DNA of 64,000 nt from Desulfosporosinus nitroreducens (GCF_023897015.1 NZ_JAMHFY010000003.1:186001-250000), one strand, 5' to 3'. Counted from the first letter of the stretch, positions 1 to 8,700 are shown. The notes: generated by a model not told the origin, from the letters alone. Program-made: numbers and translations.

Positions 1-572
1 CTAAAATAAAAGACCCTATCAGCGCTAAGGAGACTTATGATGCGTCAGGCGCACTTGTAACAGCGATCTATGAAATGAAAAAACCGGTCATAGCGGCACT
101 TAATGGAGTGGTAGCAGGTGCTTCCGTAGCCGCATGTATGGCTTGTGACTTGATTATTGCCTCTGAAAAAGCGCGTATTGGTTTTACCTTTATGCAATTG
201 GCATTTTGTCCGGATAGTGGTGCCTCGCATTTTCTAATTCAGAAAGTAGGCTATCATAAAGCTCTGGAATTACTGTGGTTCGGTAAAATCATTAATGCCG
301 AGGAAGCAGAAAAGTTGGGATTAATAAACAAGGTGGTCCCGCATGAAGAGTGCTTGCCTGAAGCTATAAGATGGGCAGAAAGGTTAGCTTTGCAACCATT
401 AATGGCAGTAAGTCTGGATAAGAAATTATTGCGCGAGGCCGGCAAAAATGATTATTATCAACAGACTGAGTTGGAGGCAATGTATCAAGTTCTGACTTGG
501 TCTTCCGAGGATTTTAAAGAAGGCTGTGCGGCATTTGCCGAGAAACGAAAACCCGTGTTTAAGAATAGATAG
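1..572 (+). CDS. Enoyl-CoA hydratase/isomerase family protein, 3' end only
   Basis: Crotonase-fold protein whose reading frame is open from base 3, so the true start lies before the window. Seen: the oxyanion-hole segment AALNGVVAGASVAACMACD, then CPDSGASHFL, the equivalent of the second catalytic loop. An Asp sits where hydratases usually carry the second catalytic Glu, and no Glu occurs at the first position (FTFMQLAF). That pattern is typical of the isomerase or PaaG-like branch rather than classical crotonase (family knowledge). The C-terminal helical part ends normally with KRKPVFKNR and a TAG stop. A role in CoA-thioester isomerisation or hydration during fatty-acid or aromatic-acid degradation is inferred; the substrate cannot be read from this fragment. 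A very strong hairpin follows at 638-698. Confidence 0.9.
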   Translation, partial: KIKDPISAKETYDASGALVTAIYEMKKPVIAALNGVVAGASVAACMACDLIIASEKARIGFTFMQLAFCPDSGASHFLIQKVGYHKALELLWFGKIINAEEAEKLGLINKVVPHEECLPEAIRWAERLALQPLMAVSLDKKLLREAGKNDYYQQTELEAMYQVLTWSSEDFKEGCAAFAEKRKPVFKNR

Positions 573-851
573 CATAGCAAACTTGAAAAGCAGATTGATT
601 TAATGGACTCATTTATGAACTAATCCCTAGATAGTGTAAGGACCCGCAAAACTACAGTTGCCCATTAATTATGGGTAACTGTAGTTTTGCGGGTCCTTAA
701 TTATTTAATCATACTAAGTAGAAAGGGCTATGGAATCCAATCGATGTTTTAAGTTGTGCAAAGAGTGGGAAGAGTATCGGGATTTACTTTAGGGGAAGTT
801 AAGGGTATATTTAGGTTCGAGCGTATGTCATAGGATATCAAGGAGGAAAAC
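573..851. other. Intergenic region between hydratase and cyclase genes
   Basis: Apart from the hairpin at 638-698 I see no gene here. A strong Shine-Dalgarno (AAGGAGGAAAAC) at 840-851 belongs to the next gene. No promoter with convincing -35/-10 boxes was recognised. Confidence 0.6.
638..698. terminator. Long perfect-type hairpin, bidirectional terminator
   Basis: Arms at 638-664 and 672-698 are complementary over 27 bp with a single G.U, and the loop is 7 nt. A T-rich tail (TTAATTATTT) follows on the plus strand. The arms begin AAGGACCC, as does the terminator stem at 50668-50716. It ends the hydratase gene. At 27 bp the stem is unusually long for an intrinsic terminator. Confidence 0.8.
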
Positions 852-1496
852 ATGAAAGTAACTGATTTAACGCATATAATTTATTCGAGTATGCCTGTTT
901 TCCCAGGAACTGAAGGACCACTCTTTCAGAAAGCAAACACGATAGAAAAGGATGGTTTTCAAGAGGTAAAAATCACAATGTACTCCCATACAGGTACACA
1001 TATAGACGCACCAGCACACATGCTCCAGAATGGATTGTATTTAGATGATTTCGAAATTGATAAGTTTATTGGGAAAGGTGTTATTCTTGACTTTTCAGAT
1101 TCCAAAGAATCATCAATAGAACTTGATAGTTTAAGATCCTATGAAGAAAAAATAAAGAATGCAGAATTTATTATATTAAAAACAGGATGGAGTAATTATT
1201 GGGGAGACGAAAAATACTATGCAGATTTTCCTGCTTTAAGTGAAGAAGCCGCCAAATGGTTAGCCCGATTTAAGTTAAAGGGAATTGGTATAGATGCAAT
1301 TTCAATTGATAATATGAATACAGAGACATTTCCAGTTCACAAAATATTCTTGGCGGAAAACATCCTAATTATTGAAAACCTTACGAACTTAGAATCAATT
1401 ATGGAAGAAGCCTTTATTTTAAGTATCATGCCGCTGAAAAACAAAGCTGCAGATGGTTCACCAGTTCGAGCATTTTGTATCGAAGACGAAGTTTAA
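852..1496 (+). CDS. Cyclase family protein (kynurenine formamidase-like metal hydrolase)
   Basis: 214 residues, normal length for the putative cyclase/KynB family (PF04199). The family's metal-binding signature is seen as SHTGTHIDAPAHM at about residues 56-68; the His and Asp residues bind Mn or Zn, and family members hydrolyse formamides, isatin or related amides. The second conserved region, KLKGIGIDAISIDN, precedes a His (PVHKIFL) that normally completes the site. The start is fixed by AAGGAGG eight bases upstream. The gene stands alone: it follows a terminator and precedes a differently regulated gene. The substrate is unknown; tryptophan catabolism is possible, but no kynureninase or dioxygenase lies nearby. 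Confidence 0.9.
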   Translation: MKVTDLTHIIYSSMPVFPGTEGPLFQKANTIEKDGFQEVKITMYSHTGTHIDAPAHMLQNGLYLDDFEIDKFIGKGVILDFSDSKESSIELDSLRSYEEKIKNAEFIILKTGWSNYWGDEKYYADFPALSEEAAKWLARFKLKGIGIDAISIDNMNTETFPVHKIFLAENILIIENLTNLESIMEEAFILSIMPLKNKAADGSPVRAFCIEDEV

Positions 1497-1605
1497 GTTA
1501 TTAGGGATAACTCAAAATTAACATAATATAACTTAGATGTTCATAGGAGGATATAAACCTTTATTTTACAAGTGCATAGTAGAGATAAGTATTCACCTTC
1601 CTGGA

Positions 1606-1635
1606 GATTTTAAATTTAGATCTAAATTTAAAATC
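1606..1635. promoter_or_regulatory. 30-bp perfect palindrome upstream of the VanX-CapA gene
   Basis: The half-site GATTTTAAATTTAGA (1606-1620) is followed directly by its exact reverse complement (1621-1635), with no spacer. It lies a few bases before the Shine-Dalgarno of the next gene. It could be an operator or a leader hairpin that controls translation. There is no T-run, so it is not an ordinary terminator. Confidence 0.6.
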
Positions 1636-1653
1636 AAAGGGGGGTGATCTTTT

Positions 1654-3165
1654 GTGTTTAACCGATTCTTAGCTTTCCCCATAACTTTAATTCTCGTTTT
1701 TGGGTTTTCTGCCCAAGTTCGAGCAGAAGATACAATTACGCTCAGCCAAACAGGTGATGTCAAACAAAAAACGGATTTTGTAGATATCCAGCAAATAATA
1801 CCTAATATAGAGTTAGATATAAAGTATGCGACCACTGACAATTTTACTCATTCGAAACTTTATGATAGTCCACAAGCGCTTCTCCGCCAAGGGACCGCCG
1901 AGAAACTTAAAAAGGTTGCCGACGAAGTAGGAGAAAAGGGATATCGATTAAAGATTTGGGATGCTTACAGGAGTCCTGATGCCCAGTTTGCGATGTGGAA
2001 GCTTATACCGGATCGACGGTATATCGCAGACCCATATAAGGGCTATTCTAACCATTCTCGAGGGTCTGCAGTTGATTTGACCTTGGTGGACAAACAGGGT
2101 AATGAGCTTCCCATGCCTACGAGCTTTGACAATTTTACGGAAGAAGCAGCTCGGTCCAATAAGAATGCAAAATACTTACGAGAAGCTATGGTGAAACATG
2201 GATTTAAGCCTTTGGCGACGGAATGGTGGCATTTTGACGATAAAGATGCCTATCAACCTGCTAAGGCAGTTAAGGTTTCACCAGTCTTGCCAAAAGAGGC
2301 TGTTATTACTATTAGCGCAATAGGAGATGTTACCCTGGGCCAAGATGAACGTTTTCTATATGAAGGAAGTTTCAATCAGTATTACAACCTAAAAGGACCT
2401 GAATATTTTTTCTCAGGAGTCAAGAAAATCTTGAGTGAGGATGATCTGACGATTGCTAATTTAGAAGGGACACTGACTGAGGCAACCGAAAAACCCAATA
2501 AGAGTTCACAAGGAAGTAGGGCGTTCTTCTTTAAAGGAAATCCGTATTATACAGCTATCTTGAAGGATGGAAGCATTGAGGCTGTAAACCTCGCAAATAA
2601 TCATTATATGGATTTTTTAAGCAGAGGGTTCATGGACACTTTATCAACCTTGGATCATGCGGGGATATCTTGCTTCGGGGATCAAAAAGTTGTAATCTTT
2701 GATAAAAAAGGTGTGAAAATTGGATTGGTAGGAGTTAATACTTTAGGGCCATTAGAAGAAGGAGTTGACTCTGAAAACCTGATATCTGAGTTAAAAGTTA
2801 ACATAGAGGCTTTACGTGAAAAAACTTCTCTAATAATAGTAAGTTTTCATTGGGGGATAGAAAATAAATACAACCCAACCGAAGAACAACGTAAACTTGG
2901 CCGATTGGCGATCGACCAAGGGGCAGATTTAGTACTTGGTCATCATCCCCACGTTATTCAACCATACGAAATATATAAAGGTAAATGTATAGTCTATAGT
3001 CTGGGAAACTTTGTATTTGGGGGCAATTCAAATCCATGGTATAAAGACACGGAAATATTTCAGCAACAGTATAGCTTTGTAAATGATAAACTAGTCGAAA
3101 TAAGTTCACCAGACATTATACCATGTCGTTTAACGTCTAGTTTCAAGCCAGAACCGTTAAAATAA
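1654..3165 (+). CDS. Secreted VanX-type D-Ala-D-Ala dipeptidase fused to a CapA-family metallophosphatase-fold domain
   Basis: 503 residues starting at GTG with GGGGGG seven bases upstream. A signal peptide is visible (hydrophobic residues about 5-22, then QVRA). Residues about 40-225 are a VanX/D-alanyl-D-alanine dipeptidase domain with zinc ligands His134 and Asp141 (SNHSRGSAVD), catalytic Glu190 and ligand His193 (EWWHF). Residues about 230-460 are a CapA/PgsA-type domain: IGDVTLGQD, ANLEGTLTE, NLANNHYMDF, SFHWGIE, LVLGHHPHVIQP and YSLGNFVFGG are the family's metal-site motifs. Both activities appear intact. A role in trimming cell-wall peptides or poly-gamma-glutamate-like polymer outside the membrane is inferred. 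No vanH or vanA partner is present, so vancomycin resistance is not implied. Confidence 0.93.
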   Translation: MFNRFLAFPITLILVFGFSAQVRAEDTITLSQTGDVKQKTDFVDIQQIIPNIELDIKYATTDNFTHSKLYDSPQALLRQGTAEKLKKVADEVGEKGYRLKIWDAYRSPDAQFAMWKLIPDRRYIADPYKGYSNHSRGSAVDLTLVDKQGNELPMPTSFDNFTEEAARSNKNAKYLREAMVKHGFKPLATEWWHFDDKDAYQPAKAVKVSPVLPKEAVITISAIGDVTLGQDERFLYEGSFNQYYNLKGPEYFFSGVKKILSEDDLTIANLEGTLTEATEKPNKSSQGSRAFFFKGNPYYTAILKDGSIEAVNLANNHYMDFLSRGFMDTLSTLDHAGISCFGDQKVVIFDKKGVKIGLVGVNTLGPLEEGVDSENLISELKVNIEALREKTSLIIVSFHWGIENKYNPTEEQRKLGRLAIDQGADLVLGHHPHVIQPYEIYKGKCIVYSLGNFVFGGNSNPWYKDTEIFQQQYSFVNDKLVEISSPDIIPCRLTSSFKPEPLK

Positions 3166-3180
3166 AAACTGTCGGGTTGC

Positions 3181-3224
3181 AAAAAGGCTCCTCATTCACA
3201 TGCTGTGAATAAAGGAGCCTTTTT
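3181..3224. terminator. Bidirectional terminator between convergent genes
   Basis: Arms AAAAAGGCTCCT (3181-3192) and AGGAGCCTTTTT (3213-3224) pair perfectly. The loop contains a second small pairing (ATTCACA/TGTGAAT). A T-run on one strand and an A-run on the other allow it to serve both the VanX-CapA gene and the lactate permease gene. Confidence 0.92.
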
Positions 3225-3253
3225 AACTATAAATATCTTCGGTTATAAGTGAA

Positions 3254-5035
3254 TTATTTTAGAGGAAGATTCTTAAGTCTGCTGTTATTCGTTGCAATAA
3301 TATAGACTGCAGCAGCCCAAATTAAAGCTACGATAATCGTTCCGGCATTGAAGAACCCTTTTTGGGCTGTATAGAGGATGGAATATCCGAGTGCTCCTGG
3401 GAGTAAAGCATAATATGAGAATACTACTAATGTCTTACGAATAATATAGCCTTCTTTTCCGAGGAGACCAACAACTGCTGAAGCAGCGACAACATTGTGT
3501 ACGCAGATAACATTACCAGCTGCACCACCAATGGCTTGAAGTGCCACAATCCAAGTAGGGTCAACCCCAATTCGCTCTCCAACACCGAACTGGAACAAGG
3601 AGAACATCATGTTGGAAACCGTGTTACTTCCGGCTACGAAAGCACCAAGACCACCAATTAAAGGAGCAAAGATCGGCCATGCAGATCCTGCTAACCCAGC
3701 AACAGCATCAGCGAGGACAATCGGCATACTATCGAGACCAGCTGCGCCTCCTTTTGAATTCATGAACACTTGAACCATAGGGACGGTGAAAATAAGAGCC
3801 GAACCGGCACCGAGCATTGTTTTTGCGGAGCCTTTCCATGCTCTGGCATAGGCTACCCCATTCATCTTATGCATAAAGAATGTAATGAGGGAGACTGCGA
3901 TAAAGACCGTACCTGGTAAATACAGAGGTTGGAAGGAGGCTGTGATACCTGTTCCGAAAATTTTCGGCCAAACAACATTCCAACTCTTGACCCAACCTAA
4001 GAAGGGTAAGAAACTGAGCCGAGTGAGAACAAGGAACAAACCTACGAGTACATAAGGCATCCAAGCCATAAGGCCACTCATCTTAGTCTTAGCGGAGATA
4101 TCCTTAATTTCAATCGAACCAGTCCAAGATGGATCCCAGTTTTCTTTTGGTTCGAAATCCCAAGCTTCTCCTTTAGGCATGAGGAAACCTTTTTTAGCAG
4201 CAGTTACAACAATTGCCAGACCTGTTAATCCACCGATCATGGAAGGGAATTCAGGTCCGAGTAATTTAGCAACGGTAAGGTAAGGTATTGTCATCGAGAA
4301 CGCTGAAAAGAGTGCGAATTTCCAAATCTTGAGGCCTTCACTAAAGGATTTGTTTTTACCAAAGTAACGAGTCATGAAAGCAACAACGAAGAGAGGAATA
4401 AAGGCACCTGCCACAAAATGTAGCATAGCGACTTTGGCCGCGATGGCAAATCCGACGAAAGCATTCCAGTCGGTATAGCCTAAAGATTGAGCATAAGCTT
4501 GTAATTCAGGAGTTTTGAGACCTGTTCCGACTCCTACGAGCATGGGCGTTCCAACAGCACCGAAAGATACGGGAGTACTTTGAATCATCATTCCAGCGAC
4601 GACGGCAGCCATAGCTGGGAAGCCGAGTCCAACCATCAAAGGAACAGCCACTGCAGCAGGAGTACCGAATCCTGATGCACCCTCAATAAAGGATCCAAAG
4701 AGCCAAGCGACAATGATAACTTGAATTCTTCGGTCGGCGGTGATTCCAGTGAAGCCTCTCCGAATGGCTTGGATTGCTCCACTTTCTTGTAATGTATTTA
4801 ATAGAAGAATAGCACCAAAAATAATATATAAGAGTGTACCAGCAGTAATAATACCATTAACAGTTGCAGCACCTACTTGGTTGCCGGGGACTTTCCAAAC
4901 AAAAAGTGCGAGAACAACAGCAGTTACAAATGAGAGGGGCATTGCTTTACTTGCAGGCCATCTCAACCCGACAAGGAAAACTGCTACAACCGCTATAGGG
5001 AGTAGTGAAAGAATGGCTAATAATCCTGTGCTCAT
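3254..5035 (-). CDS. lldP: L-lactate permease (LctP/LldP family)
   Basis: 593-residue polytopic membrane protein with about 14 hydrophobic segments, matching the lactate permease family (PF02652), which imports L- or D-lactate and glycolate with H+ or Na+. Family hallmarks seen include [24 protein letters not shown] near residues 110-135 and [18 protein letters not shown] near 470. It is somewhat longer than the roughly 550-residue enterobacterial proteins, mostly in a central loop (about 275-320). GAGGAGG upstream of the ATG on the minus strand supports the start. It is monocistronic. With the GlcD/GlcF/LarA operon at 18.5-22.5 kb it points to lactate as a main electron donor. Confidence 0.95.
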   Translation of the reverse strand: MSTGLLAILSLLPIAVVAVFLVGLRWPASKAMPLSFVTAVVLALFVWKVPGNQVGAATVNGIITAGTLLYIIFGAILLLNTLQESGAIQAIRRGFTGITADRRIQVIIVAWLFGSFIEGASGFGTPAAVAVPLMVGLGFPAMAAVVAGMMIQSTPVSFGAVGTPMLVGVGTGLKTPELQAYAQSLGYTDWNAFVGFAIAAKVAMLHFVAGAFIPLFVVAFMTRYFGKNKSFSEGLKIWKFALFSAFSMTIPYLTVAKLLGPEFPSMIGGLTGLAIVVTAAKKGFLMPKGEAWDFEPKENWDPSWTGSIEIKDISAKTKMSGLMAWMPYVLVGLFLVLTRLSFLPFLGWVKSWNVVWPKIFGTGITASFQPLYLPGTVFIAVSLITFFMHKMNGVAYARAWKGSAKTMLGAGSALIFTVPMVQVFMNSKGGAAGLDSMPIVLADAVAGLAGSAWPIFAPLIGGLGAFVAGSNTVSNMMFSLFQFGVGERIGVDPTWIVALQAIGGAAGNVICVHNVVAASAVVGLLGKEGYIIRKTLVVFSYYALLPGALGYSILYTAQKGFFNAGTIIVALIWAAAVYIIATNNSRLKNLPLK

Positions 5036-5498
5036 CTAGAAACCTCCTCAATAATTTTATTGATAAATTAATATAATTCCTTATTGCATAATTCTTACAT
5101 AACCAACCCCTTTCCTAATAGGAACCTCCTTCAAATGGTAGAATGGTTTACCTATCATACCACACTGTTAAAAAAATTAAACTAAGAACCTATTCATATA
5201 TTATACTAAATGAAAAATATTTTCAATAAATTGAGTTTATTTTCACTAATAAATAATTCTATATAATAGTATAAGTGTTTTGAAAATAATTTGCCTTCAT
5301 ACTACAGATACTTTGAAAGATTCTGAATCTTATTTTGAAACAAATAAAAATAAAAGAATCTGTAATATAAGTTAAAGTAGAGGTTACAAGTTAAGGAGCT
5401 TATTGAATTGCTAGCCTAAAAAATGCGGCGGAGCCTCTAATGTTTTAGAAACCTTTGTATATAAGATGTTGTTTCCTGCAATGTTCTTAATTCACTGA
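5036..5498. other. AT-rich divergent intergenic region
   Basis: Very AT-rich spacer upstream of the permease gene (minus strand) and of the TetR remnant (plus strand). Possible -10-like hexamers occur on both strands (for example TATAAT near 5271), but no pair with good spacing stands out. The 5410-5498 part is probably the decayed N-terminal coding sequence of the TetR gene. Confidence 0.5.
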
Positions 5499-6008
5499 TT
5501 TCATTTTAGAAAGACTATAGGATCGATATTTTTAAAAAATCAAATTTCACCAAAACATAACTATTTCTCCTCGAAGGAAGCTATAGTTAGTGAGTTTTTT
5601 CAAAGAATGAGTAGTGAGTATGTGGATTTAGTACTGACAGCTTTAGAAAAACAACCGAATACCCGCCTGAAAATCTTTGAAATGTTTCGCCAGCAGTTTG
5701 AGTGGAATGCTCAATACAGGGACCTTTTGCGGGTTTACTTTGTTTATCAGTTTCAATCCATGCTAAAGGCAGAGACTTACCAAGGAAGCGGTTTAGATAT
5801 TGTTTTGGCACAAATCATTAGGTACGGACAAGAAAATGGTGAAGTCCGCAAGGATATGCCAACTGAGTATCTTGCCAAACATCTAGAAATGATGTACATA
5901 TTGGAATTCTTAGTTTGGTTATTGGAACCTGAAACTTGGGATGCTGAGAAGAATCTTGGCGCGATGGTCGACTTGTTTATGCACGGCGTAGAAAATAAAA
6001 GAGAGTGA
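5499..6008 (+). pseudogene. TetR-family regulator, N-terminally truncated remnant
   Basis: The frame is open from 5499, after a TGA at 5496, but the first standard start is ATG 5607, which lacks a ribosome-binding site and would give 133 residues. In-frame codons before this ATG encode NYFSSKEAIVSEFFQRM, the well-known end of a TetR helix-turn-helix domain (the Y-x-F-x-S-K-E signature). The DNA-binding domain has therefore lost its beginning through a stop or frameshift. The remaining ligand-binding domain (residues from 5607) is intact and ends at the expected point. A normal TetR protein is about 190-200 residues. The stop is 10 bases before the radical SAM gene, so the two were probably co-transcribed. 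An alternative is a short regulator without DNA-binding function. Confidence 0.7.
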
Positions 6009-6018
6009 GGAACAAATC

Positions 6019-7380
6019 ATGAAGGTGATGTTGATTCAACCTCCCAGCAGTACTTCCTTTATGGACAAAGTATATATGTATGAACCCCTTGGATTGGAGT
6101 ACCTTGGGGCAGGCCTTAAAGAAGATGGTCATGAGGTTTTGCTTTTGGATGCTCGAATAGAACCTGACATTGAAGTCGTTTTTCGGTCCTTTCAGCCGGA
6201 CATCGTAGGAATAACAGGCTATACTAGCCACTTAACCATCATTAAAAATATGGCTATTCGGTTTAAAGAGATCAACTCGGAGGTATATATTATTATTGGG
6301 GGGCATCATGCCACAGTAAGGCCTAAGGATTATAATGTTGAAGGGATTGATTTAGTAGTAGTAGGAGAAGGGGTTTTCACCCTTCGAGAGGTTATTAAAC
6401 ATCGGCAGCTGCAACAATCACTAGATGATATACCGGGCTTGGCGATCCCTGGAATTGAAATGAAGTTTACCAAGGATCGCCCCTATACGAACCTCGACGA
6501 CTTGCCTTTTCCTGATCGTTCACTTACTGCCCAATATAGGGAATTATATTTTAGCGATTGGATGAAACCCTTAGCCTCAATTCGGACATCTTTGGGATGT
6601 TTTGGTCGGTGCAATTTTTGTGCACTCTGGTCGATTACTGGAGGTAAGTATTTACAACGTCAACCGGAAAGAATCGTCGAAGAGTTACAAAACATTCAAG
6701 AAGATTACGTTTTCTTCTGTGACGATGAATCCATGTGCGATACTCGAAGAATGGATAATTTGGCCGATTTAATCCGAGAGTCAGGAATACGAAAAAAGTA
6801 TTTTCTTTATGGCCGTGTCGATACAATTGTCAAGAACCCAGACCTTTTTGCCAAATGGAAAGAAATTGGTTTAACACAAGTTTTTGTAGGCTTTGAAAGC
6901 TTTTCAGATACTCGGCTTAAGGAATTAAATAAAGAAATCACTGTAGAACAACAAAAACAAGCGGTTAAGATTTTAAACGATCTTAAAGTAGATATCTATG
7001 CAGCGTTTGTGATCGATCCATCCTTCACCCGTCAAGAATTCAACCAATTAATCGACTATGTCACAAAGCTCAATGTATCCTATGCTGCCCTTTCAATTCT
7101 TACTCCCTTACCAGGAACGAAGCTATTTGAGCAAACCGAACATCAGCTTATAGCGAAAGACCCTGAATTCTTTGACTTTATGCATACCGTCTTGCCAACG
7201 ACCTTGCCCTTAGAAGAGTTCTACAGTGAATATGCCAGGACAATTATGAAATCCACTCCTACTCTGCGCTATCTTAAATACATTTCGAAATTCAACTGGA
7301 AGAGAAGGTTGCCAATCATGAAGGATCTCCTAGGTGTTGTGAAAGACGTTCGCGAAGGTTATAAGTGGCATCTATCTTAA
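6019..7380 (+). CDS. B12-binding-domain radical SAM protein (class B methyltransferase-like)
   Basis: 453 residues. The N-terminal Rossmann-type cobalamin-binding domain (about 1-135) has VMLIQPPSS, PLGLEYLGAGLKEDGHEV and GGHHATVRPKD; the classical DxHxxG motif is absent, as is common in this class. The radical SAM domain follows, with the 4Fe-4S motif CFGRCNFC (Cys194, Cys198, Cys201; CX3CX2C), VFFCDDESM and VGFESFSDTRLKELNK. Such proteins methylate unactivated carbons or rearrange lipids and cofactors. The layout is reminiscent of hopanoid- and lipid-modifying members, but the substrate is not readable. An ATG with GTGAGGAAC just upstream fixes the start. It lies 10 bases downstream of the TetR remnant, which presumably once regulated it. 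Confidence 0.9.
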   Translation: MKVMLIQPPSSTSFMDKVYMYEPLGLEYLGAGLKEDGHEVLLLDARIEPDIEVVFRSFQPDIVGITGYTSHLTIIKNMAIRFKEINSEVYIIIGGHHATVRPKDYNVEGIDLVVVGEGVFTLREVIKHRQLQQSLDDIPGLAIPGIEMKFTKDRPYTNLDDLPFPDRSLTAQYRELYFSDWMKPLASIRTSLGCFGRCNFCALWSITGGKYLQRQPERIVEELQNIQEDYVFFCDDESMCDTRRMDNLADLIRESGIRKKYFLYGRVDTIVKNPDLFAKWKEIGLTQVFVGFESFSDTRLKELNKEITVEQQKQAVKILNDLKVDIYAAFVIDPSFTRQEFNQLIDYVTKLNVSYAALSILTPLPGTKLFEQTEHQLIAKDPEFFDFMHTVLPTTLPLEEFYSEYARTIMKSTPTLRYLKYISKFNWKRRLPIMKDLLGVVKDVREGYKWHLS

Positions 7381-7525
7381 CTTTGTTTTCGAAAAATAGT
7401 TTTCTTAAGAAAGTTAGTAAATGAGAATGAGTACAAATTTATGATGCATAAGACTAACAGAGGATAGTGCATCAGGTAATTTCATACTTGAAAGGTAATG
7501 AAGTAGTAGATCTAAATAATAAAAC

Positions 7526-7828
7526 TTGCAGGAGGCGGTTGCGACGAATCGTTTGGTTCTAATCTTATTTGGAATTTCAGTATTCTTTTCGGGCCTAACC
7601 TATCTTTTAGGGCGAGTATCACCACGAATAAAGAGTGTCAAATATTTACCGGCCCTACTGTGCTTACTCGGTGGTATGTATTATCTGTACTTGGCTAAGA
7701 CTGTGCATAGTGGAGCTGGTTTTGAGGATCTTGCAAATGTGGTCATGTCAATGATGTTTCTGATAGGCTTTGCTTCGGGGGCAGTTACGGGTTTAATTCT
7801 AGATATTTCTCCTAAGTTTAAATCATAG
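7526..7828 (+). CDS. Small three-helix membrane protein of unknown function
   Basis: About 100 residues with three hydrophobic helices (LVLILFGISVFFSGLTYLLG, YLPALLCLLGGMYYLYLA and VVMSMMFLIGFASGAVTGL). No family was recognised. The start is unsure: the frame opens at TTG 7526, but the good Shine-Dalgarno AGGAGG (7530-7535) lies after it. TTG 7553 would give a 91-residue protein starting MVLILFG, though that spacing is long. It stands between the radical SAM gene and the MerR gene, with its own leader. Confidence 0.65.
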   Translation: MQEAVATNRLVLILFGISVFFSGLTYLLGRVSPRIKSVKYLPALLCLLGGMYYLYLAKTVHSGAGFEDLANVVMSMMFLIGFASGAVTGLILDISPKFKS

Positions 7829-7865
7829 GCTTGATAATTTTATATAAAAATATCTTAAAAACCTC

Positions 7866-7896
7866 TTTACATTGACGTTGCGTAAAGGTGTATAGT
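7866..7896 (+). promoter_or_regulatory. MerR-type promoter with 19-bp spacer and operator dyad
   Basis: A -35 box TTTACA (7866-7871) and a -10 box TATAGT (7891-7896) are separated by 19 bp, the overlong spacing typical of promoters that MerR proteins activate by untwisting. The dyad CTTTAC (7865-7870) / GTAAAG (7882-7887) lies between the boxes. The promoter is directly upstream of a MerR/TipA gene, so autoregulation is inferred. Confidence 0.75.
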
Positions 7897-7916
7897 TCAT
7901 TTCAGGAGGTGATCAC

Positions 7917-8678
7917 GTGGAATACACGGTGCAAAAATTAAGTCGTTTGGCAGGCGTCAGCACTCGTACTCTGAGATATTATGATGAGATAGGAATTCTT
8001 AAGCCGGCGAGAATTAATTCATCAAGGTATCGCATTTATGGCCAAGCTGAAGTTGATCGTTTACAACAGATTCTTTTTTATCGAGAGTTAGGTGTAGGCT
8101 TGCCGAGTATTAAAGATATAGTAACGGCCCCTTCTTTCGACGGAACAAAAGCACTGAGAGAACATCGTGAAAAACTTCTTGAAAAAAGAGAGCAGTTGGA
8201 TGCGTTGATTGCCAATGTTGACAAAACCATTGCGCTAACTGAAGGAGGAATTACCATGTCGGATAAAGAAAAGTTTGAAGGCTTTAAGCAAAAGCTCGTG
8301 GATGACAATGAAGCAAAGTATGGCAAGGAAATCCGCGAAAAATATGGGGATGAGACGGTTAATAAGTCTAATCAAAAAATGAAAGAGATGGCTCAAGAAC
8401 AATACGACGAAATGACGAAGCTTGCTACAGAGGTTAACGACACCCTTTACGCTGCGTTTAAAACAGGCGATCCGGCTGGAGAGCTCGCTCAAAAAACTGC
8501 AGATCTCCATCGTCAGTGGCTATGCCATTCTTGGGATAGCTATTCAAAAGAAGCCCATGCTGGACTTGCCCAAATGTATGTAGATGATCCGAGATTTACG
8601 GCATACTATGACGAGAAGCAACCGGGCGCTGCAGAATTTCTAAGAGATGCCATCTTCATTTATACGGGAAAGAAATAA
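7917..8678 (+). CDS. TipA-like MerR-family regulator with C-terminal TipAS ligand domain
   Basis: 253 residues starting at GTG with CAGGAGGTGATCAC upstream. Residues 1-70 are a MerR winged helix (YTVQKLSRLAGVSTRTLRYYDEIGILKPARI). A dimerisation coiled coil follows (about 75-110). Residues about 114-253 are a TipAS antibiotic-recognition domain (PF07739) with the conserved WLCHSWDSYSKEAHAGLAQMYV and YTGKK end. Such proteins (TipAL, Mta, SkgA) bind thiopeptides or other drugs and activate exporters. A second in-frame start with its own Shine-Dalgarno sits at 8256, exactly at the TipAS boundary. The next gene is an MFS exporter, a plausible target, although about 650 bp separate them. Confidence 0.95.
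   Translation: MEYTVQKLSRLAGVSTRTLRYYDEIGILKPARINSSRYRIYGQAEVDRLQQILFYRELGVGLPSIKDIVTAPSFDGTKALREHREKLLEKREQLDALIANVDKTIALTEGGITMSDKEKFEGFKQKLVDDNEAKYGKEIREKYGDETVNKSNQKMKEMAQEQYDEMTKLATEVNDTLYAAFKTGDPAGELAQKTADLHRQWLCHSWDSYSKEAHAGLAQMYVDDPRFTAYYDEKQPGAAEFLRDAIFIYTGKK
8242..8258 (+). promoter_or_regulatory. Internal ribosome-binding site and in-frame ATG for a TipAS-like short form
   Basis: AAGGAGGAATTACC is followed by ATG at 8256-8258, in the frame of the MerR gene and at codon 114. It would produce the ligand-binding domain alone, 140 residues starting MSDKEKFEGF. In Streptomyces the tipA gene is known to yield such a short TipAS form, which sequesters drug. Production here is inferred from the sequence. 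Confidence 0.7.
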
Positions 8679-8700
8679 GCTGAACGAACTGCAAGTTAAA

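Noticed and set aside
1654-2260. Vancomycin-resistance gene vanX
   Set aside because: The domain is VanX-like, but it is secreted and fused to CapA, and no vanH, vanA or vanRS genes are present.
5496-5498. TGA upstream of the TetR remnant as a second selenocysteine codon
   Set aside because: TetR proteins have no Sec position there, no Cys motif follows and no SECIS-like hairpin was seen; decay is simpler.
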